The notes under the pieces are model-generated. The model searched no databases, was not told the DNA's origin, and worked only from the letters and a program-made list of their open reading frames with translations. The translations under genes were made by a program, and so were the position numbers. Shown here piece by piece: positions 1 through 6,416 of a DNA stretch of 49,390 nt; within the stretch, counting starts at the first letter, position 1, and every line of letters begins with the position of its first letter. This DNA is from a virus. The DNA lies in the IMG/VR virus record IMGVR_UViG_3300046488_000055, positions 1 to 49,390 of that record; one strand, given 5' to 3'.

Positions 1-1
1 A

Positions 2-238
2 AAGATCACAGTACTAGCAGACCGTTCAGCTCCTCCACAGACTGCCTACGTGCTCACTATGAGCACACTTAAGTTGAGAAGTTTAGGCAAGGTGCCCCAC
101 ATACTCACTTACGGTATGGAGGGGTTAGAGGGATTACGTGTAGGAAATGCAGATGCTTTAGAGATCCGCATTGGCTATTATGGAAATCTCATATGTTCCG
201 CCCCCGGATGGAATATGGTAGTACAATTAAGCGCTTAG
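2..238 (+). CDS. C-terminal part of a gene entering from the left edge
   Basis: The frame is open from base 2 to a TAG at 238, so this is best read as the last 78 residues of a gene that starts outside the window, not as a small ORF beginning at the ATG at 50. I do not recognise the family. The visible tail is mixed in charge and ends in a hydrophobic stretch with an APGWN segment. A strong terminator follows 33 bp later, which is common after highly expressed phage genes such as the major capsid gene. Together with the virion genes that resume at 3.65 kb, this makes a structural protein plausible, but that is inference only. Confidence 0.5.
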   Translation, partial: KITVLADRSAPPQTAYVLTMSTLKLRSLGKVPHILTYGMEGLEGLRVGNADALEIRIGYYGNLICSAPGWNMVVQLSA

Positions 239-270
239 GCGATTATTGTTCGTAATATGTTCGTACAATG

Positions 271-300
271 CCCTCGGATACTATGTATTCGGGGGTTTTT
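271..300 (+). terminator. Rho-independent terminator
   Basis: An 11-bp stem pairs CCCTCGGATAC (271-281) with GTATTCGGGGG (285-295) through two G-U pairs, closes on a TAT loop and is followed at once by TTTTT (296-300). It ends the gene that enters from the left and insulates it from the accessory strip. Confidence 0.85.
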
Positions 301-351
301 GTTTATAAATACATTTACATACAGAATCGAGAGGTAAACTTAAAATACTTA

Positions 352-380
352 TTGACGTTGCTTTTTATATAGGTTATTCT
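352..380 (+). promoter_or_regulatory. Sigma70-like promoter for the GIY-YIG gene
   Basis: TTGACG (352-357), a 17-bp spacer and TATTCT (375-380) predict a start near 387. That leaves a leader of about 10 nt carrying CAGGAGA before the ATG at 397. The same -10 recurs at 1026, 34152 and 40991. Confidence 0.7.
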
Positions 381-396
381 ATACTCAGGAGACAAT

Positions 397-993
397 ATGA
401 TAATCTATAAAATAACAAACAAGCTTAACGGTAAACTATACATCGGACAAACAGTTCAAAAACTACATGATAGATGGAGTGACCACGCCCGCCCTTGCTT
501 AGGTAAAAATGTAAATAGGTCTGCGATAGGATCAGCTATTCGTTTATATGGAAAAGAGAATTTTACAATTGAACAGATTGACTCCGCAGAGACCTTAGAA
601 CAGCTTAATACCATGGAAATCACATACATAAAAGCTTTCAATACCTTAGCCCCAAACGGGTATAATCTTGAATTAGGTGGAGAGAGTAAAGCTTGTCATG
701 ACGATACGAAAGCGAAGATCAGCGCTACTCTCAAAGGCCGTCCTATTAAGAATCGCATGAATGGTGCGCCTAAAGGCCGTCCAGTATCAGCAGAACGTAG
801 AGCTCAAATTAGCGCTACTTTAACTGGTAAAGCGCAGCCTAGTAAATATAAAACCGTAGAGTGTTCTAATGGCGTTACTTACGAATCAGTTAACGCTGCA
901 GCTAAGGCTTTAAATGTAAATCGTGTAACTATATCATCTCTAATCAAATCTGGTAAAGTAGGACGTTTAGGATTTATTTTCAAGTTTAAATAA
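397..993 (+). CDS. GIY-YIG homing endonuclease with C-terminal DNA-binding repeats
   Basis: A 198-residue protein that probably nicks or cleaves DNA to drive its own homing. The N-terminus has the GIY-YIG core as IYKITN (residues 3-8) and LYIGQT (14-19), with an Arg in the following helix (DRW, 26-28) and a Glu in MEIT (73-76) in the catalytic positions. Residues about 105-150 hold two copies of a K-x-K/R-ISATLxG segment, the NUMOD3-type DNA-binding motif of phage homing enzymes. The C-terminal 50 residues (NAAAKALNV...) resemble a NUMOD1/HTH-like recognition module. It has its own promoter, stands alone between a terminator and the next promoter, and is not inside a recognisable intron. Confidence 0.9.
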   Translation: MIIYKITNKLNGKLYIGQTVQKLHDRWSDHARPCLGKNVNRSAIGSAIRLYGKENFTIEQIDSAETLEQLNTMEITYIKAFNTLAPNGYNLELGGESKACHDDTKAKISATLKGRPIKNRMNGAPKGRPVSAERRAQISATLTGKAQPSKYKTVECSNGVTYESVNAAAKALNVNRVTISSLIKSGKVGRLGFIFKFK

Positions 994-1002
994 AATAACC
1001 CC

Positions 1003-1031
1003 TTGACTCCAGCCCCCATCCCATGTATTCT
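1003..1031 (+). promoter_or_regulatory. Sigma70-like promoter of the small accessory operon
   Basis: TTGACT (1003-1008), a 17-bp spacer and TATTCT (1026-1031) put the start near 1038. The in-frame ATG at 1023 lies inside this promoter, upstream of the predicted start. This is why the next gene is placed at the ATG at 1053. Confidence 0.7.
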
Positions 1032-1052
1032 AATCAAAGAGGTAAAAGAGAT

Positions 1053-1256
1053 ATGCTAAAATTACATAGTCGTAAAAGTAAATACCGCGTTCAATCCGCT
1101 AATGAGTTCAAACGCGCACTAGAAGCTAAGATAGCTGCCAACAATCGCCCCGTTATCGTCATCCCCCATGGTGATCGTCAAGTAGAACAACTGACTGGTA
1201 GACAATTAGAGAGATTCTTATCAAGAGTTTCTCGTCGTAAGGAGAATTTAGTATGA
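1053..1256 (+). CDS. small basic protein of unknown function
   Basis: A 67-residue, strongly basic protein, rich in Arg and Lys at both ends, with a central VIVIPHGDRQVEQLTG segment. I do not recognise a family; the charge would fit nucleic-acid binding. The start at 1053 is preceded by AAGAGG about 10 nt upstream, whereas the upstream ATG at 1023 overlaps the promoter -10. Its stop overlaps the ATG of the next gene (1253), so it is the first gene of a translationally coupled chain of small genes. Confidence 0.7.
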   Translation: MLKLHSRKSKYRVQSANEFKRALEAKIAANNRPVIVIPHGDRQVEQLTGRQLERFLSRVSRRKENLV

Positions 1257-1534
1257 ATCAGGTATTTATGTCTTCTCAAAGTCCTCGCGTTGAGCTTCGT
1301 CCAATCGCCTATATAGTAGCTAAAGGCGATGAGCAGGAGCGCTTCCACTCTTGGCGTGAGCTCACCTCAGAGTGCCGTGAGTGGCATGGTGTATCGGATT
1401 TCTTAAATGCCATGTTTCATTCTGATGTCTCTTGTGGTAACATTACAAAAGATGTTAGCCTATTTTCATGGCAATATGATAATATTGAATTAGCTTTAAA
1501 TGAATGTGGTTGGACCGTAAGAAAGGTGTATTAA
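1253..1534 (+). CDS. hypothetical protein, 93 aa
   Basis: A soluble-looking 93-residue protein with many Trp and Cys residues (WREL, CREWHGV, WQYD, CGWTVRK). GGAGAA sits 7 nt before the ATG, and the start overlaps the preceding stop by 4 bp. No domain is recognised. It belongs to the run of small early-type genes read from the promoter at 1003. Confidence 0.75.
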   Translation: MNQVFMSSQSPRVELRPIAYIVAKGDEQERFHSWRELTSECREWHGVSDFLNAMFHSDVSCGNITKDVSLFSWQYDNIELALNECGWTVRKVY

Positions 1535-1535
1535 T

Positions 1536-1724
1536 ATGTGCGATAAAGAATGTAAGAAATTAGATGAGCGTAAATATTTTAGAGCACAGTTCGCAGGAAT
1601 GGCCTTACAAGGGTTATTGGCTAGTCCTGACGTACTTCCAGCTAATACCGATGGTACGGTGTATCTCGCTGAACTAGCTGTAATCTATGCGGATGAACTA
1701 ATCAAAGCTTTAAATAAGGAGTAG
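1536..1724 (+). CDS. hypothetical protein, 62 aa
   Basis: A short acidic protein that begins one base after the previous stop, with GAAAGG as the likely ribosome-binding site. The second half looks helical (YLAELAVIYADELIKAL). A Cys near the start (MCDKECKK) gives a C-x3-C pair, but no partner pair is present, so a zinc site is unlikely. Function unknown. Confidence 0.7.
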   Translation: MCDKECKKLDERKYFRAQFAGMALQGLLASPDVLPANTDGTVYLAELAVIYADELIKALNKE

Positions 1725-1726
1725 AT

Positions 1727-1942
1727 ATGACTAGAGCAGAAGCATTATGCTTAAAATCAGGAGACCTAGTAACTTGTATCGATCCAAGTGGTACTAATCC
1801 CTGGAGAGCTACAGATTATGAGGCATTAGTGTTGTATAAGCAATATACCGTAAAATATATACTAGATAAAATCCCATATGGTGTGATTATCATAGACGAA
1901 AATCCTAGATGGACGTTTTCTCATGAACGCTTTATTAAATAA
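1727..1942 (+). CDS. hypothetical protein, 71 aa, SH3-like strand pattern
   Basis: The protein begins LCLKSGDLVTCIDP and then alternates strands (YTVKYIL, YGVIIID, WTFSHERF). This pattern is seen in small phage proteins of a beta-barrel or SH3-like type. AAGGAG lies 7 nt upstream of the ATG. It is coupled to its neighbours, and no specific function can be assigned. Confidence 0.7.
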   Translation: MTRAEALCLKSGDLVTCIDPSGTNPWRATDYEALVLYKQYTVKYILDKIPYGVIIIDENPRWTFSHERFIK

Positions 1943-1952
1943 GGAGAGCAGT

Positions 1953-2210
1953 ATGCAAAAAGTAGATGTACATCATAAGGTACAAAACATGGCAAATTGT
2001 ACGCCCCAAGGTACAATTAAGATCCGTTGTCCGAGATGTGGATGCCCTGAACATGAAACTATTCAATATCAACGACCTCTATATGATATTGATGTAGATG
2101 ATACTGATGTAGATGACATTGAAGTCGCAGGTAATATCCAACATTATGAAATGAAAGAGTGTACTTATTGCGGTATTAAATTTGGAAAAAAGGATGTGCA
2201 GAATGTTTAA
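1953..2210 (+). CDS. small zinc-ribbon protein
   Basis: An 85-residue protein with a CPRCGC knuckle in the first third and a CTYCG knuckle near the C-terminus, separated by a very acidic segment rich in D-V-D repeats. The two C-x2-C pairs make a zinc ribbon likely. The start at 1953 follows AAGGAG by 6 nt; an in-frame ATG at 1923 lies inside the previous gene and lacks a good site. The 3' end overlaps the next gene by 8 bp. Confidence 0.7.
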   Translation: MQKVDVHHKVQNMANCTPQGTIKIRCPRCGCPEHETIQYQRPLYDIDVDDTDVDDIEVAGNIQHYEMKECTYCGIKFGKKDVQNV

Positions 2211-2778
2211 AAGAATCATTAAAGCTTGGAAGAATAGAAGAAAGCCACAAGCTAAATCAAAAATACTGGTAAATACGTCTTATATACAAAATCTTAAACC
2301 ATGTCAGGACCGATTTGACAATTGGACCGCTCACTATCTTGGTTGGAGAGGTAACCTCAGTGACTTTCTAGAGCTAACTCATATCACTAGCGCTGATAAA
2401 TGCTGGGTATTTTTTAGATCTATTGATATTAAAACTATCCCCTTAGTATCAGCTGATATTGCTGAGCTTACTTTGGCTAACTACGAGAAAGCTTATCCTG
2501 GAGATAAGAGAGTTAGAGCAGCTATTGAAGCAGCTAGAACACCTGGAATAAGTGCCAAGGCAGCAGACTCGGCAGCATACTCGGCATACTCGGCAGCATA
2601 CTCGGCAGCATCCTCGGCAGCATCCTCGGCAGCATACTCGGCAGCATACTCGGCATCCTCGGCAGCATACTCGGCAGCATACTCGGCAGCATACTCGGCA
2701 GCATACTCGGCATCCTCGGCAGCATACTCGGCAGCAAATGAAGCTGAACAAATCAAGATTATGACGAGGTACTGCTAA
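2203..2778 (+). CDS. phage protein with a long Ala-Tyr-Ser tandem-repeat tail
   Basis: A 191-residue protein. Residues 1-20 are very basic. Residues about 30-115 form a globular domain (LKPCQDR, DKCWVFFRSI, PGDKRVRAAIEAAR) of a type I have seen in phage and bacterial proteins that carry Ala-rich repeats. From about residue 120 the chain is an almost perfect run of S-A-A-Y and related quartets, ending in NEAEQIKIMTRYC. The ATG at 2203 has AAGG 9 nt upstream; the in-frame TTG at 2182 is less likely. The repeat tail would form a long helix or coiled-coil-like rod. Function unknown. Confidence 0.75.
   Translation: MFKRIIKAWKNRRKPQAKSKILVNTSYIQNLKPCQDRFDNWTAHYLGWRGNLSDFLELTHITSADKCWVFFRSIDIKTIPLVSADIAELTLANYEKAYPGDKRVRAAIEAARTPGISAKAADSAAYSAYSAAYSAASSAASSAAYSAAYSASSAAYSAAYSAAYSAAYSASSAAYSAANEAEQIKIMTRYC
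2569..2736 (+). repeat. 12-bp in-frame minisatellite encoding AAYS units
   Basis: About fourteen tandem units built on TCGGCAGCATAC, with variants lacking one GCA codon (TCGGCATAC, TCGGCATCC) or carrying TCC for TAC. All unit lengths are multiples of three, so length changes keep the reading frame. The array lies in the 3' half of the gene at 2203-2778. It is not CRISPR: there are no spacers. Confidence 0.9.
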
Positions 2779-3051
2779 TTGAAAGTCGACTACTCTATCC
2801 TCACATTCGGCCAAATCATTCGCTTAGCCAGAGAAGAAAAGCATCTCTCGCGTAGCCAACTTATTAAAGCTCTTAATTGGTCGCTTGAGACTTTAATCTC
2901 AGTAGAAGAAGATAAACATATGCCAGTGTCAGTAGTTAATCGCCTGTGTAACTACTTTACCCTAGATAAGGTAATCATGGCTCGTCTTAATCTATACAAT
3001 TCCCGAATCTGGAAAGATTACTACAACTATATCAAAAAGCAAGAATCCTAA
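2779..3051 (+). CDS. XRE-type helix-turn-helix protein
   Basis: A 90-residue protein starting at a TTG that immediately follows the stop of the previous gene, with GAGG about 10 nt upstream. Residues about 9-55 read as a Cro/CI-type HTH: FGQIIRLAREEKHLSRSQLIKALNWSLETL is followed by the usual E-D-K-H-x-P segment. The C-terminal 35 residues (LDKVIMARLNLYN) are helical and could dimerise. It is the best DNA-binding repressor candidate in the window and sits directly before the structured leader of the endonuclease VII gene. Whether it controls lysogeny or late timing cannot be told. Confidence 0.7.
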   Translation: MKVDYSILTFGQIIRLAREEKHLSRSQLIKALNWSLETLISVEEDKHMPVSVVNRLCNYFTLDKVIMARLNLYNSRIWKDYYNYIKKQES

Positions 3052-3058
3052 AGACAAG

Positions 3059-3087
3059 TTGCCTATAGTGAAGCTCTGAGATATCCT
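3059..3087 (+). promoter_or_regulatory. promoter embedded in the endonuclease VII leader
   Basis: TTGCCT (3059-3064), a 17-bp spacer and TATCCT (3082-3087) predict a start near 3094. The -10 box is part of the segment 3080-3089 that is complementary to the downstream ribosome-binding site. Transcripts from here would therefore lack the sequestering arm that read-through transcripts carry. Confidence 0.5.
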
Positions 3088-3182
3088 TAGACTTTCCTGT
3101 ATAGCAGGCTTAGAATGCGATATGGTGAGAAGCTCAACTAACAGTTTAGCTCAATTCTAAGCAAAAAACATAAGGATATCAT
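3080..3182 (+). promoter_or_regulatory. structured leader that can sequester a ribosome-binding site
   Basis: GATATCCTTA (3080-3089) is perfectly complementary to TAAGGATATC (3171-3180), which contains the AAGGA site of the following gene. The enclosed RNA can fold further: CTTAGAAT (3109-3116) with ATTCTAAG (3154-3161), inside it AGCT-c-AACT (3131-3139) with AGTT-t-AGCT (3143-3151), plus a small CCTG/CAGG hairpin (3096-3108). The result resembles a three-way junction closed by the RBS helix. No known riboswitch consensus was recognised. Confidence 0.65.
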
Positions 3183-3647
3183 CTGTTTAAGGCTTGTACT
3201 CGATGCCACATAGCTAAACCCCTCAGTGCTTATTACCCTAAACGTAATAGCTATACTACAGCCTGTAAAGACTGTCAGGATACTTATCGTTTAGCATATT
3301 ACGCTAAAAACCCAGATAAAAAAGAAGCTAAAAATAGAGTGAGTCAACTCAGCAAATATGGTATGACACCGGCTGACTATGATGCGCTCTATCTAGCTCA
3401 AACTGGTAAATGTAGGGGTTGCGAGAGACATCAATCTGAGTTTAAAAAACGATTATACGTAGATCATGACCATAATACAGGAGCGGTTCGAGGACTTTTA
3501 TGTCACAGCTGCAATGTAATATTAGGCGCGGCTCAAGATAATACAAAAACTCTAACAAATTTAATCAGTTATCTACAACCAAACTCTGGGTTAGCAGACC
3601 AATCTAACATAATCAGCTTTCGAGCTGTTAAGAAAGTAGTAGGGTAA
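3183..3647 (+). CDS. recombination endonuclease VII-like nuclease, CTG start
   Basis: A 154-residue nuclease of the T4 endonuclease VII (gp49) type, which resolves Holliday junctions and branched DNA before packaging. Residues 5-8 and 28-31 are two C-x2-C pairs (CTRC, CKDC) forming an N-terminal zinc knuckle that is common in phage members. The core follows with CRGC, then YVDHDHNTGAVRGLLCHSCN, which holds the catalytic Asp/His and the second Cys pair. The frame is open only back to a TAA at 3171. No ATG, GTG or TTG precedes the zinc knuckle; CTG at 3183 is 6 nt after AAGGA and is the likely start. A GTG at 3339 would remove the knuckle. Confidence 0.8.
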   Translation: MFKACTRCHIAKPLSAYYPKRNSYTTACKDCQDTYRLAYYAKNPDKKEAKNRVSQLSKYGMTPADYDALYLAQTGKCRGCERHQSEFKKRLYVDHDHNTGAVRGLLCHSCNVILGAAQDNTKTLTNLISYLQPNSGLADQSNIISFRAVKKVVG

Positions 3648-3651
3648 TTAT

Positions 3652-4332
3652 ATAGCAAATCGTAATTGGGCATCTGGCGGGAAAATATATTCAATGCATG
3701 TCAAGCCGGTCTTATTAGACTGTAACTTCGTAGTAGACTCAACAAATGGCAATGGACTAGGGATTCGTTCTCTAAAAGGTCCAGCAATTACAGCTGTATA
3801 TATGCACACAAGTGCAACTCCAGCAGCTGGTAATCCAAATCCAGCAGCTGGTACAATCGTAATTCAATTAGATGATAAGTATAATCGCTCATTTAGTGGT
3901 TTTAATGCTATTGTCTCTCCAGTAAGCGGATCATCTGTTAAAGTGGATAATTCTGCACTAACTCAAGGTCAAGCATATATCATCACTTCTCTTGGTGATG
4001 CTACTACCGCGCAATGGCACACACTTGGTGTACCAGCAGGCGTAACTCCAGCAGTTGGTGTAAGCTTTATTGCTGCTTCCGTAGGAGCAGGAGCGAATAG
4101 TTCTACTTCTAGAGTAATGACTTCCGCAGCAGCGGGATCTAATATTGCTTCAATCGAAACAGTTGGTGATCCTAATCTATCTTGTAACCCAGCTCCTAGC
4201 GCTAATAAAGGCGCTCAATTTATTCTTCAATGCCGCGATTACGCAGGCGCTCTTGCAGCTCCAGCTGCTGGATCAGTAATTAGTCTTTCATTTTACCTTA
4301 GCGATTCAAGTATCGTTATTCAAGGAGAATAA
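3652..4332 (+). CDS. virion structural protein, first of a tandem pair (possible ATA start)
   Basis: Paralogue of the next gene, with the shared segments LLDCNFVVDSTNGNGLGIRSLKGP near the N-terminus (split here as LLDCNFVVD and NGNGLGIRSLKGP), then GFNA-VSPVSG, a Y-I-x-TSLGDAT segment and GAQFILQC-DYAG near the end. The type is an abundant decoration or head-fibre-like protein; I cannot say which. The first ATG is at 3694, but homology to the paralogue (RNWASGGK here, RNWANGGK there) continues upstream to an ATA codon at 3652 that lies exactly where the paralogue has its ATG. Read from 3652 the protein is 226 residues, against 227 for the paralogue. AGGG at 3641-3644 is a possible ribosome-binding site. 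Confidence 0.75.
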   Translation: MANRNWASGGKIYSMHVKPVLLDCNFVVDSTNGNGLGIRSLKGPAITAVYMHTSATPAAGNPNPAAGTIVIQLDDKYNRSFSGFNAIVSPVSGSSVKVDNSALTQGQAYIITSLGDATTAQWHTLGVPAGVTPAVGVSFIAASVGAGANSSTSRVMTSAAAGSNIASIETVGDPNLSCNPAPSANKGAQFILQCRDYAGALAAPAAGSVISLSFYLSDSSIVIQGE

Positions 4333-4334
4333 TC

Positions 4335-5018
4335 ATGGCTAAAAGAAACTGGGCAAACGGGGGTAAGACTTACTCCACGCACACAGGCATGACTTTAGTT
4401 GATTGCAATTTCGTAGTTGATTCTACAAATGGTAATGGACTAGGCATTAGGTCTCTTAAAGGACCGACTGTTAAAAACGTATTCATGCATACGACAGCTA
4501 CACCAGCTAGAGGTAATCCAAATCCAGCAGGACCGACAGGTGGAGGTGTAATCGTTGTACAACTCGAAGACAATTACAACCGCTCTCTTTGTGGTTTTAA
4601 TGCAAATGTCGCTCCAGTAAGTGGAACAGCATTAAAAATCGACAACACAGCATTAACTCCTGGAGTAGCTTATATCGTCACCTCTCTTGGTGATGCTACA
4701 GCAGCTAAATGGACTGCAATGGGCGTACTTAATGGTACAACACCAGCAGTAGGCGTTAGCTTTATTGCAGCGTCTGATGGTGGAGCCGCTAATACTTCAA
4801 GTTCAAGAGTAATGGCGACAGCAGCCGCAGGTTCTGGTATCTGTAGAATTGAAACAGTAGGAGATCCTAATCTCTCTATTGCTCCAGATCCTACAAAGAA
4901 TCAAGGTTTTGGCGCTCAATTTATTCTACAGTGCAAAGATTATGCAGGAGCTAATACAGCTCCAGCTGATGGCACTGTAATCAGTCTAGCATTTTTATTA
5001 AACTCTAATAAAATCTAG
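4335..5018 (+). CDS. virion structural protein, second of a tandem pair
   Basis: A 227-residue, Gly/Ala/Thr/Ser-rich beta protein paralogous to the preceding gene over its full length. It starts at an ATG preceded by AAGGAGA. The middle holds an ITSLGDATAAKW segment and a GVSFIAASDG segment. Such ITSLG-type domains are frequent in virion proteins of marine-type phages. Its position just after the capsid end and before the adaptor gene suggests a capsid decoration or head-tail surface protein, but that is inference. A stable hairpin follows the stop. Confidence 0.75.
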   Translation: MAKRNWANGGKTYSTHTGMTLVDCNFVVDSTNGNGLGIRSLKGPTVKNVFMHTTATPARGNPNPAGPTGGGVIVVQLEDNYNRSLCGFNANVAPVSGTALKIDNTALTPGVAYIVTSLGDATAAKWTAMGVLNGTTPAVGVSFIAASDGGAANTSSSRVMATAAAGSGICRIETVGDPNLSIAPDPTKNQGFGAQFILQCKDYAGANTAPADGTVISLAFLLNSNKI

Positions 5019-5025
5019 ATGTTAT

Positions 5026-5056
5026 GGCGAGTGGAGCGTAAAGCACTTCACTCGCC
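5026..5056 (+). terminator. intergenic hairpin after the structural pair
   Basis: GGCGAGTGGAG (5026-5036) pairs with CTTCACTCGCC (5046-5056) through one G-U, closing a 9-nt loop. No U-run follows, only CCATTAAAGG. It is either a weak or partial terminator, or an mRNA-stability or processing hairpin between a highly expressed gene pair and the downstream operon. Confidence 0.5.
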
Positions 5057-5073
5057 CCATTAAAGGAGAATAG

Positions 5074-6111
5074 ATGATAGCAGCTATACCTGGCAATTTT
5101 AATGTTCAACAAGGGGATGGAAAAGTATTCCTCTCTTGGAACCTAATAGCTGGGGCTACATCATATACAATTCAACGTAGTACCGATGGTGTTACATATA
5201 GTATTATCGCAAGTCCCGCAGTAAACAAATATCTAGACACCACAGCAGCGTTAGGGACAATCTATTACTACCAAGTAGCGTCTACCAATCTAAGCGGCAC
5301 CAGTGGCTATACAAGCCCTCAGAGTGTTGTCCCTACCATGGGTAGTGAGATGTCCTTAGGAGAGCTAGGAACGCGTTGTAGAGAGCGTGCAGACCGTTTA
5401 AACTCTAACTTTGTAACACTCCCAGAACTAAACTCAATGATCAATCAAAGTCAATATGAGCTATATGACATACTGATCACTCAATCAGAAGATTACTTTA
5501 AAGCTCCAGTAGCAGTATTTTATAGCGTAGGTGGAAATCAAAGATTATATCCTATGCCAAATGGTATCTTGACATTTAAAGATGATGCTGGTAATGATTT
5601 CGTACCTGTACCAGCTTATAAGCTATTAGGACTTGATCTAGGTTTAAATACCTCTAACAACGGATGGGTAACTGTACCTAAATATAATTTTATGGATAGA
5701 AACAAGTTCTTCTATCCTAATACAGCTTCTACTATCTATGGTGTATTCAACACTAGCTATAGATGGATGGGCGCTAATCTTGAATTAATTCCAGTACCTA
5801 GCAGTGGACAGCCGTTTCGTATTCAATACATCCCAAGACTTCCAGTACTCCTCCAAGATACTGATATGACTACTACTTCTATTAGTGGATGGCTTGAGTA
5901 TGTAATTACTGATGTAGCTATTAAGATATTACAAAAAGAAGAATCAGATGTGATGGTGCTAGCAGCTCAAAAGCAAGCGCTTATTAAACGTATCGAAGAG
6001 AGTAGCGCTAATAAAGATGCTGGACGCCCTGATACAGTAACTGATGTACGCGTTAATGGATCATGGGGCAGCGGTACAGGTCCACATGGGTGGAATCATG
6101 GGGGTTTTTAA
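5074..6111 (+). CDS. fibronectin type III domain fused to a head-tail adaptor-like protein
   Basis: A 345-residue protein. Residues about 4-88 form an Fn3 domain (VFLSWNLIAGATSYTIQRS, TIYYYQVASTN, GYTSP). From residue about 91 begins a phage virion protein (MSLGELGTRCRERADRLN, LPELNSMINQSQYELYD, then VFYSVGGNQRLYPMP and GWLEYVITDVAIKIL). I recognise this second part as a common short-tailed-phage adaptor or connector-type protein that normally begins near MSLGEL. The Fn3 unit is a frequent surface-binding add-on in phage particles. AAGGAG precedes the ATG, so the fusion is probably real, although an internal start at 5344 or 5350 would give the unfused form. The stop overlaps the next ATG. 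Confidence 0.75.
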   Translation: MIAAIPGNFNVQQGDGKVFLSWNLIAGATSYTIQRSTDGVTYSIIASPAVNKYLDTTAALGTIYYYQVASTNLSGTSGYTSPQSVVPTMGSEMSLGELGTRCRERADRLNSNFVTLPELNSMINQSQYELYDILITQSEDYFKAPVAVFYSVGGNQRLYPMPNGILTFKDDAGNDFVPVPAYKLLGLDLGLNTSNNGWVTVPKYNFMDRNKFFYPNTASTIYGVFNTSYRWMGANLELIPVPSSGQPFRIQYIPRLPVLLQDTDMTTTSISGWLEYVITDVAIKILQKEESDVMVLAAQKQALIKRIEESSANKDAGRPDTVTDVRVNGSWGSGTGPHGWNHGGF

Positions 6112-6416
6112 TGGCGTTACCTAGTTTTAATACTCCAGACGTCACTCTTAGCTTAGTTCAAAGTAAATGGGCGGCTATCCTAGATCCAGTCATTGATCTT
6201 CCTATTAATCATGGTATTACGCTTAAGAATGTTAAGCTAGTGACTGGTAACAATAAAGTAAATCATAGACTTGATCGTAAGCTACAAGGGTGGATCATAG
6301 TGCGTAAGCGTCAAGCAGCTGATATTTATGATCAACAAGACACCAATCAACAACCTACTTTAACTCTAGCTCTAAACTCTAGCGCAGATTGCGTGGTCGA
6401 TATTTATGCCTACTAA
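6111..6416 (+). CDS. small virion/tail protein
   Basis: A 101-residue protein that starts at the ATG in TAATG, sharing one base with the previous stop. Its strands KLQGWIIVRKRQAADIY and TLTLALNSSADCVVDIYAY are the usual pattern of a small structural protein found between adaptor and fibre genes in many podovirus-like phages. It probably contributes to the tail or fibre interface. It overlaps the next gene by 11 bp. Confidence 0.7.
   Translation: MALPSFNTPDVTLSLVQSKWAAILDPVIDLPINHGITLKNVKLVTGNNKVNHRLDRKLQGWIIVRKRQAADIYDQQDTNQQPTLTLALNSSADCVVDIYAY

Noticed and set aside
2569-2736. Possible CRISPR array
   Set aside because: Units are contiguous, without spacers, and in frame within a gene. No cas genes are present.
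2449-2814. Several overlapping open frames on both strands across the AAYS repeat
   Set aside because: A 12-bp repeat without stops keeps all frames open; only the frame at 2203-2778 has a non-repetitive domain and a good start.
3052-3655. Group I intron carrying the endonuclease VII gene
   Set aside because: Helices are present, but the conserved P3-P7 core is not recognisable in about 130 nt, and joining plausible splice sites does not restore a start codon for the downstream gene. A structured leader explains the helices.
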